64,000 nucleotides of DNA, taken from NCBI GenBank assembly GCA_936450465.1, contig OW388297.1:47010130-47074129 (forward strand), in the 5' to 3' direction. Under the pieces are notes generated by a model. The model made no database searches, was not told the DNA's origin, and saw only the letters and a list, made by a program, of their open reading frames with translations. The DNA is from Gibbula magus. Its lineage: Eukaryota > Mollusca > Gastropoda > Trochida > Trochidae. Position numbers and translations under genes: made by a program. Shown here in pieces: positions 25,258 through 36,049 of the stretch (its first letter is position 1; each line of letters begins with the position of its first letter).

Positions 25258-26520
25258 GAGTAATAACCCTTTTCCATCCCTTGACTATGAATAATGTACA
25301 TGTATGTGGCACCTTGATGGAAACTGATTTATATCATGACCCTTTTCCATCCCTCGACTATGAATTATGTATATGGCACCTTGACGAAAACTGATTTATA
25401 TCATGACCCTTTTCCATCCCTCGACTATGAATTATGTATATGGCACCTTGACGAAAACTGATTTATATCACGACCCTTTTCCATCCCTCGACTATGAATT
25501 ATGTATATGGCACCTTGACGGAAACTGATTTATATCATGACCCTTTTCCATCTCTTGACTATGAATTATGTATATGGCACCTTGACGAAAACTGATTTAT
25601 ATCACGACCCTTTTCCATCCCTCGACTATGAATTATGTATATGGCACCTTGACGAAAACTGATTTATATCACGACCCTTTTCCATCTCTTGACTATGAAT
25701 TATGTATATGGCACCTTGACGAAAACTGATTTATATCACGACCCTTTTCCATCCCTCGACTATGAATTATGTATATGGCACCTTGACGGAAACTGATTTA
25801 TATCACGACCCTTTTCCATCTCTTGACTATGAATTATGTATGTGGCACCTAGATTGAAACTGATTTATATCATGACCCTTTTCCATCCCTTGACTATGAA
25901 TAATGTACATGTATGTGGCACCTAGATTGAAACTGATTTATATCACGACCCTTTTCCATCCCTCGACTATGAATTATGTATATGTCACCTTGACGGAAAC
26001 TGATTTATATCACGACCCTTTTCCATCCCTCGACTATGAATTATGTATATGGCACCTTGACGGAAACTGATTTATATCACGACCCTTTATCATCCCTTGA
26101 CTATGAATTATGTATGTGGCAGCTAGATTGAAACTGATTTATATCATGACCCTTTTCCATCTCTTGACTATGAATTATGTATGTGGCACCTAGATTGAAA
26201 CTGATTTATTTCATGACCCTTTTCCATCTCTTGACTATGAATTATGTATGTGGCACCTAGATTGAAACTGATTTATATCACGACCCTTTTCCATCCCTCG
26301 ACTATGAATTATGTATATGGCACCTTGACGGAAACTGATTTATATCACGACCCTTTTCCATCTCTTGACTATGAATTATGTATGTGTTACCTAGATTGAA
26401 ACTGATTTATATCATGACCCTTTTCCATCTCTTGACTATGAATTATGTATGTGGCAGCTAGATTGAAACTGATTTATATCATGACCCTTTTCCATCCGTT
26501 GACTATGAATTATGTGTAGC
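25258..26520. repeat. Minisatellite, 67-bp unit, about 19 copies
   Basis: The unit runs from GACCCTTTTCCATC through GACTATGAATTATG to AAACTGATTTATATCA. Successive starts at 25405 and 25472 give a 67-base period. Two variants alternate, one with CACCTTGACG and one with CACCTAGATTG, so local homogenisation is under way. The period is not a multiple of three and stops occur in every frame, so it is non-coding. Confidence 0.9.
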
Positions 26521-26782
26521 TTATGATATTATGAATCTGTTTGTGCCATGTCTTATTGAGATTTGAAAATACTTCCGATCAATATTGGATATTGTTCCTA
26601 TTGAAAGACCATGTGATAAATGTTGTTCTTTATGATGTTCGATTTCCATCTGTTATTGCACGGTTATTGGTGCACCTGTTATAGTTATAATATTAAATAA
26701 ATAATTGAAATGTTCCTTTGCTTTTGTTACTTTCTACATTACCTATCTCAGACATATTGGCTTTATTACAATGTTTTTTAAA

Positions 26783-27045
26783 CGAGGGCCCACATAGAAA
26801 GACCTATATACAAACGAAGATAGGTGGGCCCTCATTTAAGATAAAGGTACATTTACACTGTAATCTTGTAATATCATTTTCTTAAATGTGGGCCCACTCA
26901 GTAATACTTATATATAAACTAAGACACGTGGGCCCTCATTTCATAACATGAACATTTCCAGCGTGAAGTTGTAGGAATATCAACTTTACAAATGTGGGCC
27001 TGCTCAGCTGCACAGCAAGAACTATTTCGGCCCCCACGTTAAAAC
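26783..27045. repeat. Tandem repeat of about 105 bp with paired GGGCCC sites
   Basis: About 2.5 units. Each has an AATGTGGGCCCACT-type site and, about 50 bases later, a GTGGGCCCTCATTT site in opposite orientation. GGGCCC cores lie at about 26787, 26890 and 26996 (the last reads GGGCCT). The position just inside the Merlin right TIR suggests a transposase-binding or structural subterminal region, which is inference. Confidence 0.6.
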
Positions 27046-27603
27046 GTGATTGAAACCCTAAATCTCTAACCACAAGTGATCAAATGGTACAAAGTGTCAA
27101 TACTTACAAGCCCAATCGTTCAATTTCAGCTGTCATATCATAACAGCTGAAATTAATGAAATAACATCCCATAAGACGCAAGTATCCGTGCGCGCGTGAA
27201 TATGGAACTAAATACCATAGCTTCGAAGAAATCGGTCTTGCCACTGATAATACCCTATCGCCATGTTTACTATGAATATCGGCGAATCGCGATATGATAC
27301 TTAAGTTTTATCAATGAATATTATCATGAGAATGAATATAATTCAATTTGAAAATAATACACATTCACCAATTTGTTTTTCACCTTACCGAATGCATATG
27401 TGATCGTTTTGACGGAATTCTACGAAATATTTTAAAACACCTGTTGCCAAAAAATAATATAAAATCAAATTTATAAATCCAATACTTATAAATTATCAAT
27501 TGCCATTTATGTGTTTTCTTGACTGATTGAAAATCTTAAATATATTGAAAATACAAACCGAAAGTTGGATTTCCGAATAACCATAATTCATAGCACGATC
27601 AAA

Positions 27604-29465
27604 ATGGCAGACGCTGGCGTTTCGTTTATCGAAGCACCGGCTGTTTTCAAAGCATCTGTATGGAAGAATTTTGATTTGTTGCTGCGAAAAATGCAGAAGG
27701 GATTCTTACGTTTGATAGATCACAGGTTGTATGCAATTCTAAAGTGAGAGTGGAGGCTTTCTTAACAAGCTGAAAGTTATTGCATCTGAGTACACTGTGC
27801 CATTTCGCAAACATTTTGCTGATTGGATTATTCCTTTGATGTACAATGACAAGAAAACTGAAGTATAGAAAACATTGCAGTTAGTTTGTCAGTTTGACAA
27901 CTGATGGCTGGACATCCCGAAGCACTGTTTCATTTACTACCACCACATGTCATTTCATTGACAGCAACTGGAATCTGCAGAACTTTGTACTTCAAACCAG
28001 GATGCCAAACCACAACTTAAAATAGGATGTCATTACCAGATGGAACAGTAGTTATGACATGGTTACAGGGTACACTGAACAACAACCAGCAGTGCAAGCA
28101 ACGTTGCTGTCCAAGGAGATACGGAGAGTTTTACCAGGATCACTGGGGGAATCAGAGCTTTCGATAGCAGAGGATATCATTCAGGTATACTACTTAATAT
28201 CATACTTATAAGTATATTACTGTTAAGTGTTTAATGAGCCGTCAGATGTCTCTGTTGCAATTCATTATTTTAGATACTGCAACAGCTGAATAATTAGAGA
28301 CTAGTTATGAATAGTGATAAATTGAATATCTCTAATCTAATTGGTCTAGACCATCATTCATCTAGAAATATGTGCATGTGATGCACTGTGATGTCCCCCG
28401 CTCCAACGTTCAATCCAACCCAGTCATATTATCAATATTTTTCACTTATGCTGAGCACTAAGTTCAATTCGCATTAATAACGAGAAATAAAAAAATCTGA
28501 ATAGCCAAAGTAGCAAAAGGCACCACTCTATCACTAGGTCTAAGCAAATACAAAATTTGGTGAAAAAATATTGAACGGTTTTGGAGATAGAGGCCGGAAA
28601 AGGTCCCTACCCCCAATATGCAATAAGTTCAAATTGTTTCCATGGAAACCAGAAAAACTAAAAAAAATTCAGAATAACCAAAATAGCAAAAGGCACCACT
28701 CAACCACTAGGTCTAACCACATACCAAGTTTCGTAAAGAAATACTTGATAGATTTTGAAATAGATGCCGGAAAACGTCCCTACCCCTGATATGCACTAAG
28801 TTGAAACTGTTGCCATGGAAACCAGTAAAAATAAAAAAAATCAGAATAGCAAAAGTAGCAAAAGGCACCATTCTATCACCAGGTCTAAGCAAATACCAAG
28901 TTTGGTGACAAAATATTGAACGGTTTTGGAGATATTGAGGGCAGGGACGTTTTCCGGCCTCTAAGTTCAAATGGTTTCCATGGAAACCAGAAAAAAAAAA
29001 AATTCAGAATAACCAAAATAGCAAAAGACACCACTCCACCACTAGGTCTAACCACATACCAAGTTTCGTGAATAAATATTGAATGGTTTTTGAGATGTTG
29101 CCCGGAAAAGAAAGCATTTCGGAATGACGGAATAATGGAATGACGAAATAACGGAATGACGGACGGAGGCGAAAACATTATGCCTCCCGAAAAACATTTC
29201 GGGGGACATACTTACACAATGACATTCATAATCAAATTGCAAATTATGTTCTATGAAATTAAATTTCAAAGTTCATCACATCTATCCCCTTTTCCAATTC
29301 ACTTTTAATTTAATATCTTCATTGGATATTTTAGATAATTATAATTAACTTTAACAGGTTATGCAGCCTATGAAGTCAGCAACAGTGGCACTGTGTGATG
29401 AGAAGGAACTCACTCTGTCTATTGTAGCCCTACTGTACCTCAGCCTGCTGAACGTTACCTGAGAA
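27604..29465 (+). pseudogene. hAT transposase (ZBED-like), broken
   Basis: The start MADAGVSFIEAPAVFKA leads into a BED-finger-like segment, SVWKNFD then, after a frameshift, ILTFDRSQVVCNSK. DWIIPLM and LTTDGWTSRSTVSF (27897-27935) mark the RNase H-like core with the catalytic Asp neighbourhood, and DVITRWNSSYDMV (28028-28064) the next conserved block. The frame runs to about 28190, is split by the repeat at 28369-29210, and resumes at 29359 with QPMKSATVALCDEKE. The C-terminal dimerisation motif is missing. hAT enzymes cut at TIRs and leave 8-bp duplications. Multiple stops; it is dead. Confidence 0.75.
28369..29210 (-). mobile_element. Helentron-like non-autonomous element, family 3
   Basis: On the minus strand the 5' end (29210) reads TATGTCCCCCGAAATG and folds with CGGGAGGCATA. 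A CTCCGTCCGTCATTCCG tract follows, then about four imperfect tandem units of about 180 bp. The 3' end has GCGGGGGACAT (complement of the 5' end) followed by the hairpin GTGCAT-CAC-ATGCAC (28373-28387). This is the layout of HINE/DINE-type Helentron derivatives. It split the hAT transposase. A second copy is at 48278-49682. Confidence 0.65.
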
Positions 29466-29554
29466 GAACAGGCAATACAACCCATGAGCAATGCGGAAGC
29501 TACGGAAAGTCATACATGATGATCTGTTGAACAGATAGAATTGTAGTAAGTAAG

Positions 29555-29564
29555 TCTCGCGAGA
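29555..29564 (+). promoter_or_regulatory. TCTCGCGAGA core-promoter palindrome
   Basis: The perfect 10-bp palindrome lies 26 bases before the first ATG (29590) of the SWIM/YqaJ gene, with an ETS-like ACTTCCG at 29581. In animals this motif marks TATA-less promoters and is bound by BANP. It is therefore the likely promoter of the nuclease gene. Activity is inferred. Confidence 0.5.
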
Positions 29565-29589
29565 TTAACCATCATCGGATCTACTTCCG

Positions 29590-31560
29590 ATGACAAACAA
29601 ATTTTTAACAATGGCGCTGTCAATCATGTATTGGATGAACTACACGTCTGATGGCTCTAAACGTGTAAGGAAGTCAGAGAATGCGTTTGCATGCGGTCGT
29701 TTGCTCCGCTTCTCCTATGATGCGGACTTGCATGTTTCAGCCAATGTGCAAGCTTCAATGACGGACAAATCGTATCGTGTCGAGGAAAGTAACTTGTAAC
29801 GATTCCCAGCACAGGAGAAAATAAAACTCGAAGTGCTACTACTAAGTCGGTAAGTAAATGATATATCTTAAACATCTTTATATAAAATGATATAATAAAT
29901 GTTACTTTTTATAAAAACAATTTTTTATTATTAAACTATGTTTATAATGTTGCCGTTTTTTAATATCAAGTCTGTGCATCTAGTCATGAATGATATTGTT
30001 GTAATATGGTTCAATGCCAATATGTTATACAGTGCTGTAGCATAGGGTAAAGCTGCGCACTAAGCTTTAAAGGAGCATTTATACCAGTTACATACAGTAA
30101 CAGTAGTAAATAGTTTGAGTAAAGCAAAAAAACTCCCCATAATAAACATTACTGTATATTGATAAACTTTTTCTCTCATGATTTGGCTATTGAAAGTGGC
30201 AGATATAAAAATGTTAAAAAAGAAGACAGAATATGTACATTATGTAGTTTAAACGAAATTGAGGATGAGTACCATTTCCTTCTCGTTTGCCCATTGTATA
30301 ATTCATTACGTAAAATGTATATTAAACGCTACTTCTATGTTCATCCAAGTACTATAAAATTCATTAGGCTAATGAGCAGTACAAATCAAATTATATTACA
30401 AAATCTTGCTTGATTGATAAACTTTTTTCTATTCAGATTCAACTTAATGATCTTTATGGCACCGAGGCGACGAGTTGCCAGTGTCCAATGGGAAACTTCT
30501 ACTCCTTCATGTGGCCGCGGTCCTTTTATTTGGGTTTGTACCATAGGGGTTGTCATGTAAATTAACATTTGTATTATTTTAGATGGAAACATAGTAATTT
30601 CTGTTTAAATAATATGTTATTTTTCAATTTAGAACGTGAAAATTACCATGTCATATTAAAGCTAGATATTAGGTTGCTTTGTTCCGTTAAGAATTAGAAA
30701 ATGAAACAAGTTTCATTCATGAACACGTCTGAGGCAAGAGGACAATTATTGCCAGGGCCTTGACATTATCGCCCGATGCCATCTGAAACATTGCCTCAAG
30801 CACGACAGGTCAAAGGAACAACCCGATGTGGTCAGTTGTGAGACGCCACAGACTGACATCATCCAATTTTGTGGCTGCATTCTGAAGGAATGGGTATGGT
30901 TCAGCAACATCTTGCTCTTAAACTGAATTATTTAAGAGTTATTTATTTATTTTTGTTTCCTCTGTTACATTGAGAGAAAACTGTCAGGATGGTCACGGGG
31001 TTACCCCCATCATGTTGGAAGAGGCTCCACTCCTCCTACAACCTGGAAAAGAAGGATACGATCTCCTGGGGAATCAACCACGAAGCCAAAGCTATTGAAG
31101 AATACAGCAGTTTTAGGCAAAAAATGGACACACTGGTTTGATTTTAGGTTATTTTTACGATGATTCAGTCGCATTAGAAGTGCATAGTAAGAGAGATAAT
31201 TTGAAAAGTGATAAATTAACTGCAATATGGTTAATTTGGGGATCACACTATCTGTAATATCTGAATTAATAATCAAATTCAATGATGAAATGCAGAATTA
31301 AGATAAAACTCATTTGTAACATGAAAGCTATTTCTTGCAGAAATATCAAACGGTGAGGTGACACTGTTACATGACCCGCCCAACTACCACCAAACTCAAG
31401 GTCAACTAAACATCTTGAACAAGACCTGTTGTGACCTTGCCATCTGGAAACCTCATGGGCTCTTTGTCCACCGGTACCGAGGGATCCAAAGTGGGCACAA
31501 AGCATTCCCAAATGTACTTGATTTCTACTTTACAAAGTATGGCCAGTCCATATTATCATA
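29590..31560 (+). pseudogene. SWIM/YqaJ-type nuclease gene of an ISL2EU-like element, decayed
   Basis: Exon 1 (29590-29848) reads ENAFACGRLLRFSYDADLHV and VQASMTDKSYRVEES, the segment that precedes a SWIM zinc finger in this family, and ends near a canonical donor (GTAAGTAAATG). Downstream, TTGQRNNPMWSVVRRHRLTS (30805-30865), INHEAKAIEEYS (31065-31105), and NYHQTQGQLNI with CCDLAIWKP (31380-31450) match the YqaJ/lambda-exonuclease fold: substrate Arg region, Glu-containing WGIxxE motif and QxQxxL. The SWIM cysteines themselves were not seen. Frames change between blocks and a LINE tail is inserted at 30173. The family degrades or resects DNA ends; in these elements it probably assists transposition. 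It faces the transposase at 32629-33330. Confidence 0.65.
30173..30412 (+). mobile_element. 5'-truncated LINE insertion, 3' coding tail only
   Basis: Translation gives HDLAIESGRYKNVKKEDR, then CTLCSLNEIEDEYHFLLVCP, a CxxC-H-C zinc knuckle typical of the extreme ORF2 C terminus, and ends SSTNQIILQNLA-stop. A near-identical direct repeat, TTGATAAACTTTTTCT, lies on both sides (30157-30172 and about 30413-30429): a target duplication of about 16 bp. Only about 240 bp was copied, and there is no poly-A or 3' UTR after the stop. It interrupts the nuclease gene, so it is younger than that gene. Confidence 0.7.
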
Positions 31561-31564
31561 AACT

Positions 31565-32625
31565 GATTGTCATCAAACTAGATATGAATGAAGAAATATA
31601 AATTCACATGCTCAGAATATTCCCAAATTACTTTAGTCTACATTATCGTAAACTTGAATAAAGGAATATGTATTCACATGATCAGAGTATATTGTAATTA
31701 TCATGCACTGGCCTGTCCCAACAAAATATATCTCTTCTGAGAAGATATGAGTTTTGGGAGTAACTTACCTTGTGTGGAGCCTAAATCCTGTTGATGGTAT
31801 GACAAGTTTACATTTGAATGCATTCATATATAAAAGGGTAATGGTAGTACTATTTTCATATGAAGTTTTAAAAGTTCTTTTGCAGCCAGTGCTTTTCTTA
31901 GATGAAGATTTTATGGATGGTCAGGATTTTGTATGCTCTTGGTCAGAATGAATAAATCAGCGTGCAATTATTATATGTATATTATGTATACTTTTAGCTC
32001 ATCAGGCTCATGGCATGAACATTGTCTGTAAACTTTCACATTTTAAATTGTTTCTCAAAACTACTGCGCTATTTTGTGTTGAGGTAACTTGCACCGGGGG
32101 TCAAAGTTTGTTCATTTGGTCCCCCACATCCCCTCAAATATGAGTGATTGACATTTCTTCCCTGAAAATATATGACATAGGAAGCTGAAATGCACAGAAT
32201 TATTAGCAATTCCATTTGCTCTAGATCCCCATTCTTCTCCCGAGAACAAGTAATTCTAGCAAAAAATGTTAGAAGTTTTTTTACATTTCTGAGCTGAAAT
32301 GTTTTCTATAGACCTCTTAACCAATGTACATTATAATTTATAGATAAACAAAAACAATGGCTCTATTTTCTAATGTAGATGTCATGTTGCACCAAAAGTT
32401 GTTTTTCATTGAAGTTTGTTTATACCAAATTGTAGTAAATGACGTTTTTGGCATATGTGATATAAATAAAAATGATATTTGAAAATTGCCATTCAGTGTT
32501 TTCTTTTCCTCGTTCATCAGCGCAGTGGTTAGCGCACTCAGCTTGTTGAATCCCTACAGCGGCACGGCAACTTTAAAAAGTGCTTAAATCCATTATCCCT
32601 ATAAAAATGTCATTCTATTCACTTA
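31565..32625. other. No gene recognised; possible SINE and family-1 relics
   Basis: A weak direct repeat containing AAATTCACATG / TATTCACATGATCAGA lies at 31580-31710. TTTTAGCTCATCAGG at 31993 resembles the start of the family-1 Helentron-like repeat but has no matching end. AGTGGTTAGCGCACTCAGCTTG at about 32522 resembles a tRNA A box and anticodon arm and may be a truncated SINE head. Otherwise nothing seen. Confidence 0.4.
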
Positions 32626-32628
32626 AAT

Positions 32629-33330
32629 TTAGTTGTGGAAAAATTGCGGTATGATGCTGGAATGTGTTTTCAAGTTGTCAAAGTTCTTAATCCTCTCATT
32701 GGCTCTCGCAATCTTATAACGCATCTTACCCTCTTCTGGTGTAAACAAGGTTTTCCTTGAAAGAGATGGTGGTACATGTATGTTTAAGCTGACTCCATTT
32801 GGCAACTCAAGAATAGTGAAACCTTTGTCTGCTAAAATCACCTGGATTAAACATGGACAGCATCTTAGAATGCTTTACACATCTGATGTGGAACCAGGAT
32901 ACAAATCATTGCAGTAGGTTAAGGTGCCATTGGGTGCCATAATTGTTAATGCTTTAACAATATGGCGGGACTTGTAGTTACTGTACGCTTTGTTCTGACT
33001 GTCCAAGTTTTTGGGAATATCCTGATGTTTGACACTGTGCTCAGCTGATACAAAATCTATTTGATAAGTCTTAATCTTTACTATACGACCGTTTAATATA
33101 CAAAGATATATATATATATATAATAGTGTGAAAAAACCCTCAGCTGACCCAATCCACCCTCAAGAGAGGAGATCTCCTCTTCAGGCTGGCCACTTCCTGC
33201 AGCAGGGCCACATTCTGTAGCTGGCAGTTTATAGCTGAGTTAGCCGCAGAACAATATGGAAGGGTACCCTGTATTTCTTTCTTCTGCTTCAAGGTGGACG
33301 CTACTATGTTATGGTTTTTAAAGAGCATTT
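32629..33330 (-). pseudogene. DDE transposase of the ISL2EU/PIF type, broken
   Basis: Minus strand: a coiled-coil-like LQNVALLQEVASLKRR (33215-33165), then a gap, then [20 protein letters not shown] and [18 protein letters not shown] (33000-32885), and ADKGFTILELPNGVSLNI with KIARANERIKNFDNL (32835-32655). This is the DDE_Tnp_4 pattern: YSxYKxxxTVK, the second Asp in LYPGSTSD, and ADKGF before the last catalytic block. The first Asp region is lost, and stop codons interrupt. It is convergent with the YqaJ-type gene upstream. Together they make the two-protein arrangement I recall for ISL2EU elements. Confidence 0.7.
33106..33122. repeat. TA microsatellite
   Basis: A run of about eight TA dinucleotides lies within the gap between the coiled-coil and catalytic parts of the transposase relic. 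Confidence 0.85.
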
Positions 33331-33618
33331 AACAACCTGTTAAAATGGTTTAATGTAACTTTTTACCTTGCTGACATATCAAAACATACTCACCGGTGTT
33401 AATACAAATTTATTTAGTTGTTAAATGTATGAATTATGAATGTTTTCAAATATGCTTACAGTCATCAGATCACATTGGTTGGCTGCTACCAATTTTTTCT
33501 CTCCTTGTTTAATTATCTTATTTAATGTGTTTCTATTTGTTAGTGTCAGGGAGCCGAACCAATATTGTATAGAGAACATGAGAATAGACTGAACACAGGT
33601 TTTATAGAAAATAGCCAA

Positions 33619-34798
33619 ACTAAACTAGTGTCCAAAAGAAACGATACCACGTCTTTGAGCGGTCATTACAGGAAAACTTAATGACACAGAAATTTAGAAT
33701 TGGTATTATTCTTTTGAGATTTCGTTCATTTAACATGTGTACAAAATTCATTTCAATCAGTACTTTGTATTCATTTGTACAGGTCTGTATTGACGTGAGG
33801 GGTCTGAAAATGAAAATTTCATTCACACAAATGACTGAGACAAATGTTGAACATGTCAAAAGAGGCGGCACTAAGTCACATTTGTATTCGGTATGTCCAT
33901 CCCGAGCGTCAGAACGGGCAAGTACACGCATATGGGTTGATGACGTCAGGCGTCGGATGACGTCGGAAGATAAGCTTTGTCATTCAACAAGGAGGCAATG
34001 GGCTGACTTGATGGACGCAATTCAGAGCAAAAAGGGCACTAATTTTTCGACAAACACGATGTCTACCATTGTTCTTGAAGATGCAAACTCTGCTCCCATA
34101 TGAGAGCATGACCATTGCTCAGTCTCGCTGTTGCCAACGTTGAATTCGTCTGTTTGTTTACTCGTTGTTGACGCCTCAGGAACGTTTTGTTGTATGGACG
34201 ACGTGTTCAGATATCATGAGTCTTCAATCTCTTTTACCAAGTTTGTCTGCTAATCACGTGTCTCAGTGACGTCTTTGACGTTAACGTCATAATGATGAAT
34301 GGCTTTCGGAGATGAAATACCCGGATGTGGCGGTCTTCAATAAGCGTTATCAACTTCTTCTCGACCTGCATGTTGTTCGATCTCTATCACGTAACCGTTG
34401 CGTTAACCTGGTGACTGCTATGCGCGCGCAACCGAACCTTCTGGCGTCGTAGGCGTGTGAGACTCGCTATGGGACAATTCCAACGGCTCTCTCACTCTCA
34501 ATGGCTGTGAAACCCGATATTTTCTTGTGTGCTTTTTGTTGCTTTGATACCAACGTGTATGGTCAGCCGTTTTATACACTTTATCTTCAGTTGCAAACTA
34601 TGCTACCTTAAATAATGTCATTCTCACAAAGTGCACCATTTCTTCGGATGTGATAAAATGTTCTCGGTATTTTCGATTGAATACACTGCATTTGGGTTGT
34701 GGGATACGCAAAACCATGTGTTCATACGAAGAAAATCACTTTGTAAAAAGATATTTTAAAAAATAGATGGTATCGTTTCTTTTGGACACTAGTTTAGT
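33619..34798. mobile_element. Element with perfect 31-bp inverted ends inside the LINE
   Basis: 33619-33649 is the exact reverse complement of 34768-34798, beginning ACTAAACTAGTGTCCAAAAG. It cuts the LINE between the DSTKL segment and the FYKTC segment. The 1180-bp interior contains a 140-codon open frame (33681-34103) with no recognisable domain. The outermost ACTAAACTAG/CTAGTTTAGT may include a target duplication such as CTAG, but the palindromic ends make this ambiguous. Confidence 0.65.
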
Positions 34799-35085
34799 TG
34801 AGTCAATGTGGTAAGTTCGGAGCTTCATGAGGAAATGAAGGCGAGATTGACACTTGCTATAAATACGATCGGTATTTTCAGAGAAATTTAACTTATTATG
34901 AATTTGAGTTTCAAGATATTTGTAACTACTAACTACTTCTACAACATCTCCATTTATAATGACTGGACTACCTGCTGGCTTATTCCTTCGAAAAACTATA
35001 ACAAGTTCCTTTGTTTTTGATACATTTAGTTCCAAAAAGTTGTCACGACACCACTTAACAAAATCGCTTATTTCATCTTTATATG

Positions 35086-35492
35086 TACCGTATTTCCTCT
35101 AATAGGGGCCGGGCCTCAAATAGCAGCCGGGCCTCTAATAGCAACCGGGGGGTAAGGGTACCCAAAGGTGAATAGGAGCCGGGTCTCCAATAAGAGCCGG
35201 GGCTCTAATAGGGGCCCGGTTTATATCGCCTCAATGATCACCCCTACTAAATATATTTCCCATATATGTTCCAAGGCACTAAGAGGGTTAAACTACCACG
35301 CTAAATTCGGTTTACATCAAATTGAGTTTGTGTTATTCTAAATGGTTATCAGAGGTTATCAGTGTATTGGTCAAACCTGAAAATAAAATAAGGGCCGGGC
35401 CTCAAATAAGAGCCGGGCCTCCAAAAAGCGCCGGGGGTAAGGGGCATTACATGTTAATAAGGGCCCGGGCCCCTATTAGAGGAAATACGGTA
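35086..35492. mobile_element. MITE with TACCGTATTTCCTCTAATA ends (copy 1)
   Basis: The left end TACCGTATTTCCTCTAATAG and right end CTATTAGAGGAAATACGGTA are inverted. The interior is built from short units reading CCGGGCCTCTAATAGxAGCCGGG, so the termini have been reiterated internally. Non-coding, 407 bp. It sits within the LINE between YKDE and the catalytic FADD box. A relative lies at 50228-50482. Confidence 0.8.
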
Positions 35493-36049
35493 TTCCCACT
35501 GTCAAAGAGTAGACTGCTATAGCTGTATCATCGGCGAACTTGAACCAAGAACAGTTTGGTTGAGAACTTGGTTGAGAGTTTAACAGACACAGTAGCATCT
35601 TCTACGCCTCGCCTCGCTCTGTAAGCGAATTGCAAAGGATCTAATTGCGGATTGAGGAGCATACGGAAGCACAATACGTTCAAAACACTTCAAAGCAATT
35701 GAAGTTAAAGCAACAGGTCTAAAGTCATTATTAACAGTGGGTTATTCTTCTTGGGAACAGGTATAACTTCGGATAACTTCCAGGATCGGGGTATAACATG
35801 TGTCCAAAGAGAGTTGATAGATTTTACAAAAGATCGATGACAGCTGATCTATACATTCTTTCAATATAACACCACTCAAACAGTCCGGGCCTGATGATTT
35901 CCTGTAGTTTACTTTTGAGAATCTAAACAAAACGTCTTCTTCGGATATGCAGGGTTTGTAATTGTCAATTGGCATATTATTTAACAAGTCTTTTAATTCC
36001 TTTGAAAAATCTTTATCGTCAAATCTTGTATATCTTGAGGTTGGGCGCC

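Larger units (their letters stand above)
22742..27254 (+). mobile_element. Merlin DNA transposon, about 4.5 kb
   Basis: 28-bp perfect terminal inverted repeats (22742-22769 and 27227-27254) begin GGTATTATCAGTGG. A GG start and an IS1016/IS1595-type transposase (24451-25240) are the marks of the Merlin superfamily. The interior also holds a decayed Cys-rich frame, a 67-bp tandem array and a 105-bp GGGCCC repeat. An 8-9 bp target duplication is expected, but I could not see one. The perfect TIRs contrast with the ruined genes, which suggests mobilisation in trans until fairly recently. Confidence 0.75.
22637..29530 (+). mobile_element. hAT element, 5' end split by Merlin, 3' end lost
   Basis: It begins TAGTGGTGTGACGATGC at 22637, matching the TAGTGGTGTAACGATAC end of the complete hAT element at 37584. 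About 100 bp later the Merlin element (22742-27254) intervenes, and hAT-like CGATAC-rich sequence resumes at 27255 before the transposase at 27604. A Helentron-like repeat splits the gene at 28369-29210. No right TIR was found before the next element starts near 29540, so the 3' end seems lost. Confidence 0.6.

Noticed and set aside
25258..26520. CRISPR array
   Set aside because: The 67-bp units abut with no unique spacers, and the context is a eukaryotic transposon.
33681..34103. 140-codon open frame in the 31-bp TIR element as a transposase
   Set aside because: No DDE pattern, zinc finger or other motif could be seen; kept only as a note in the element entry.
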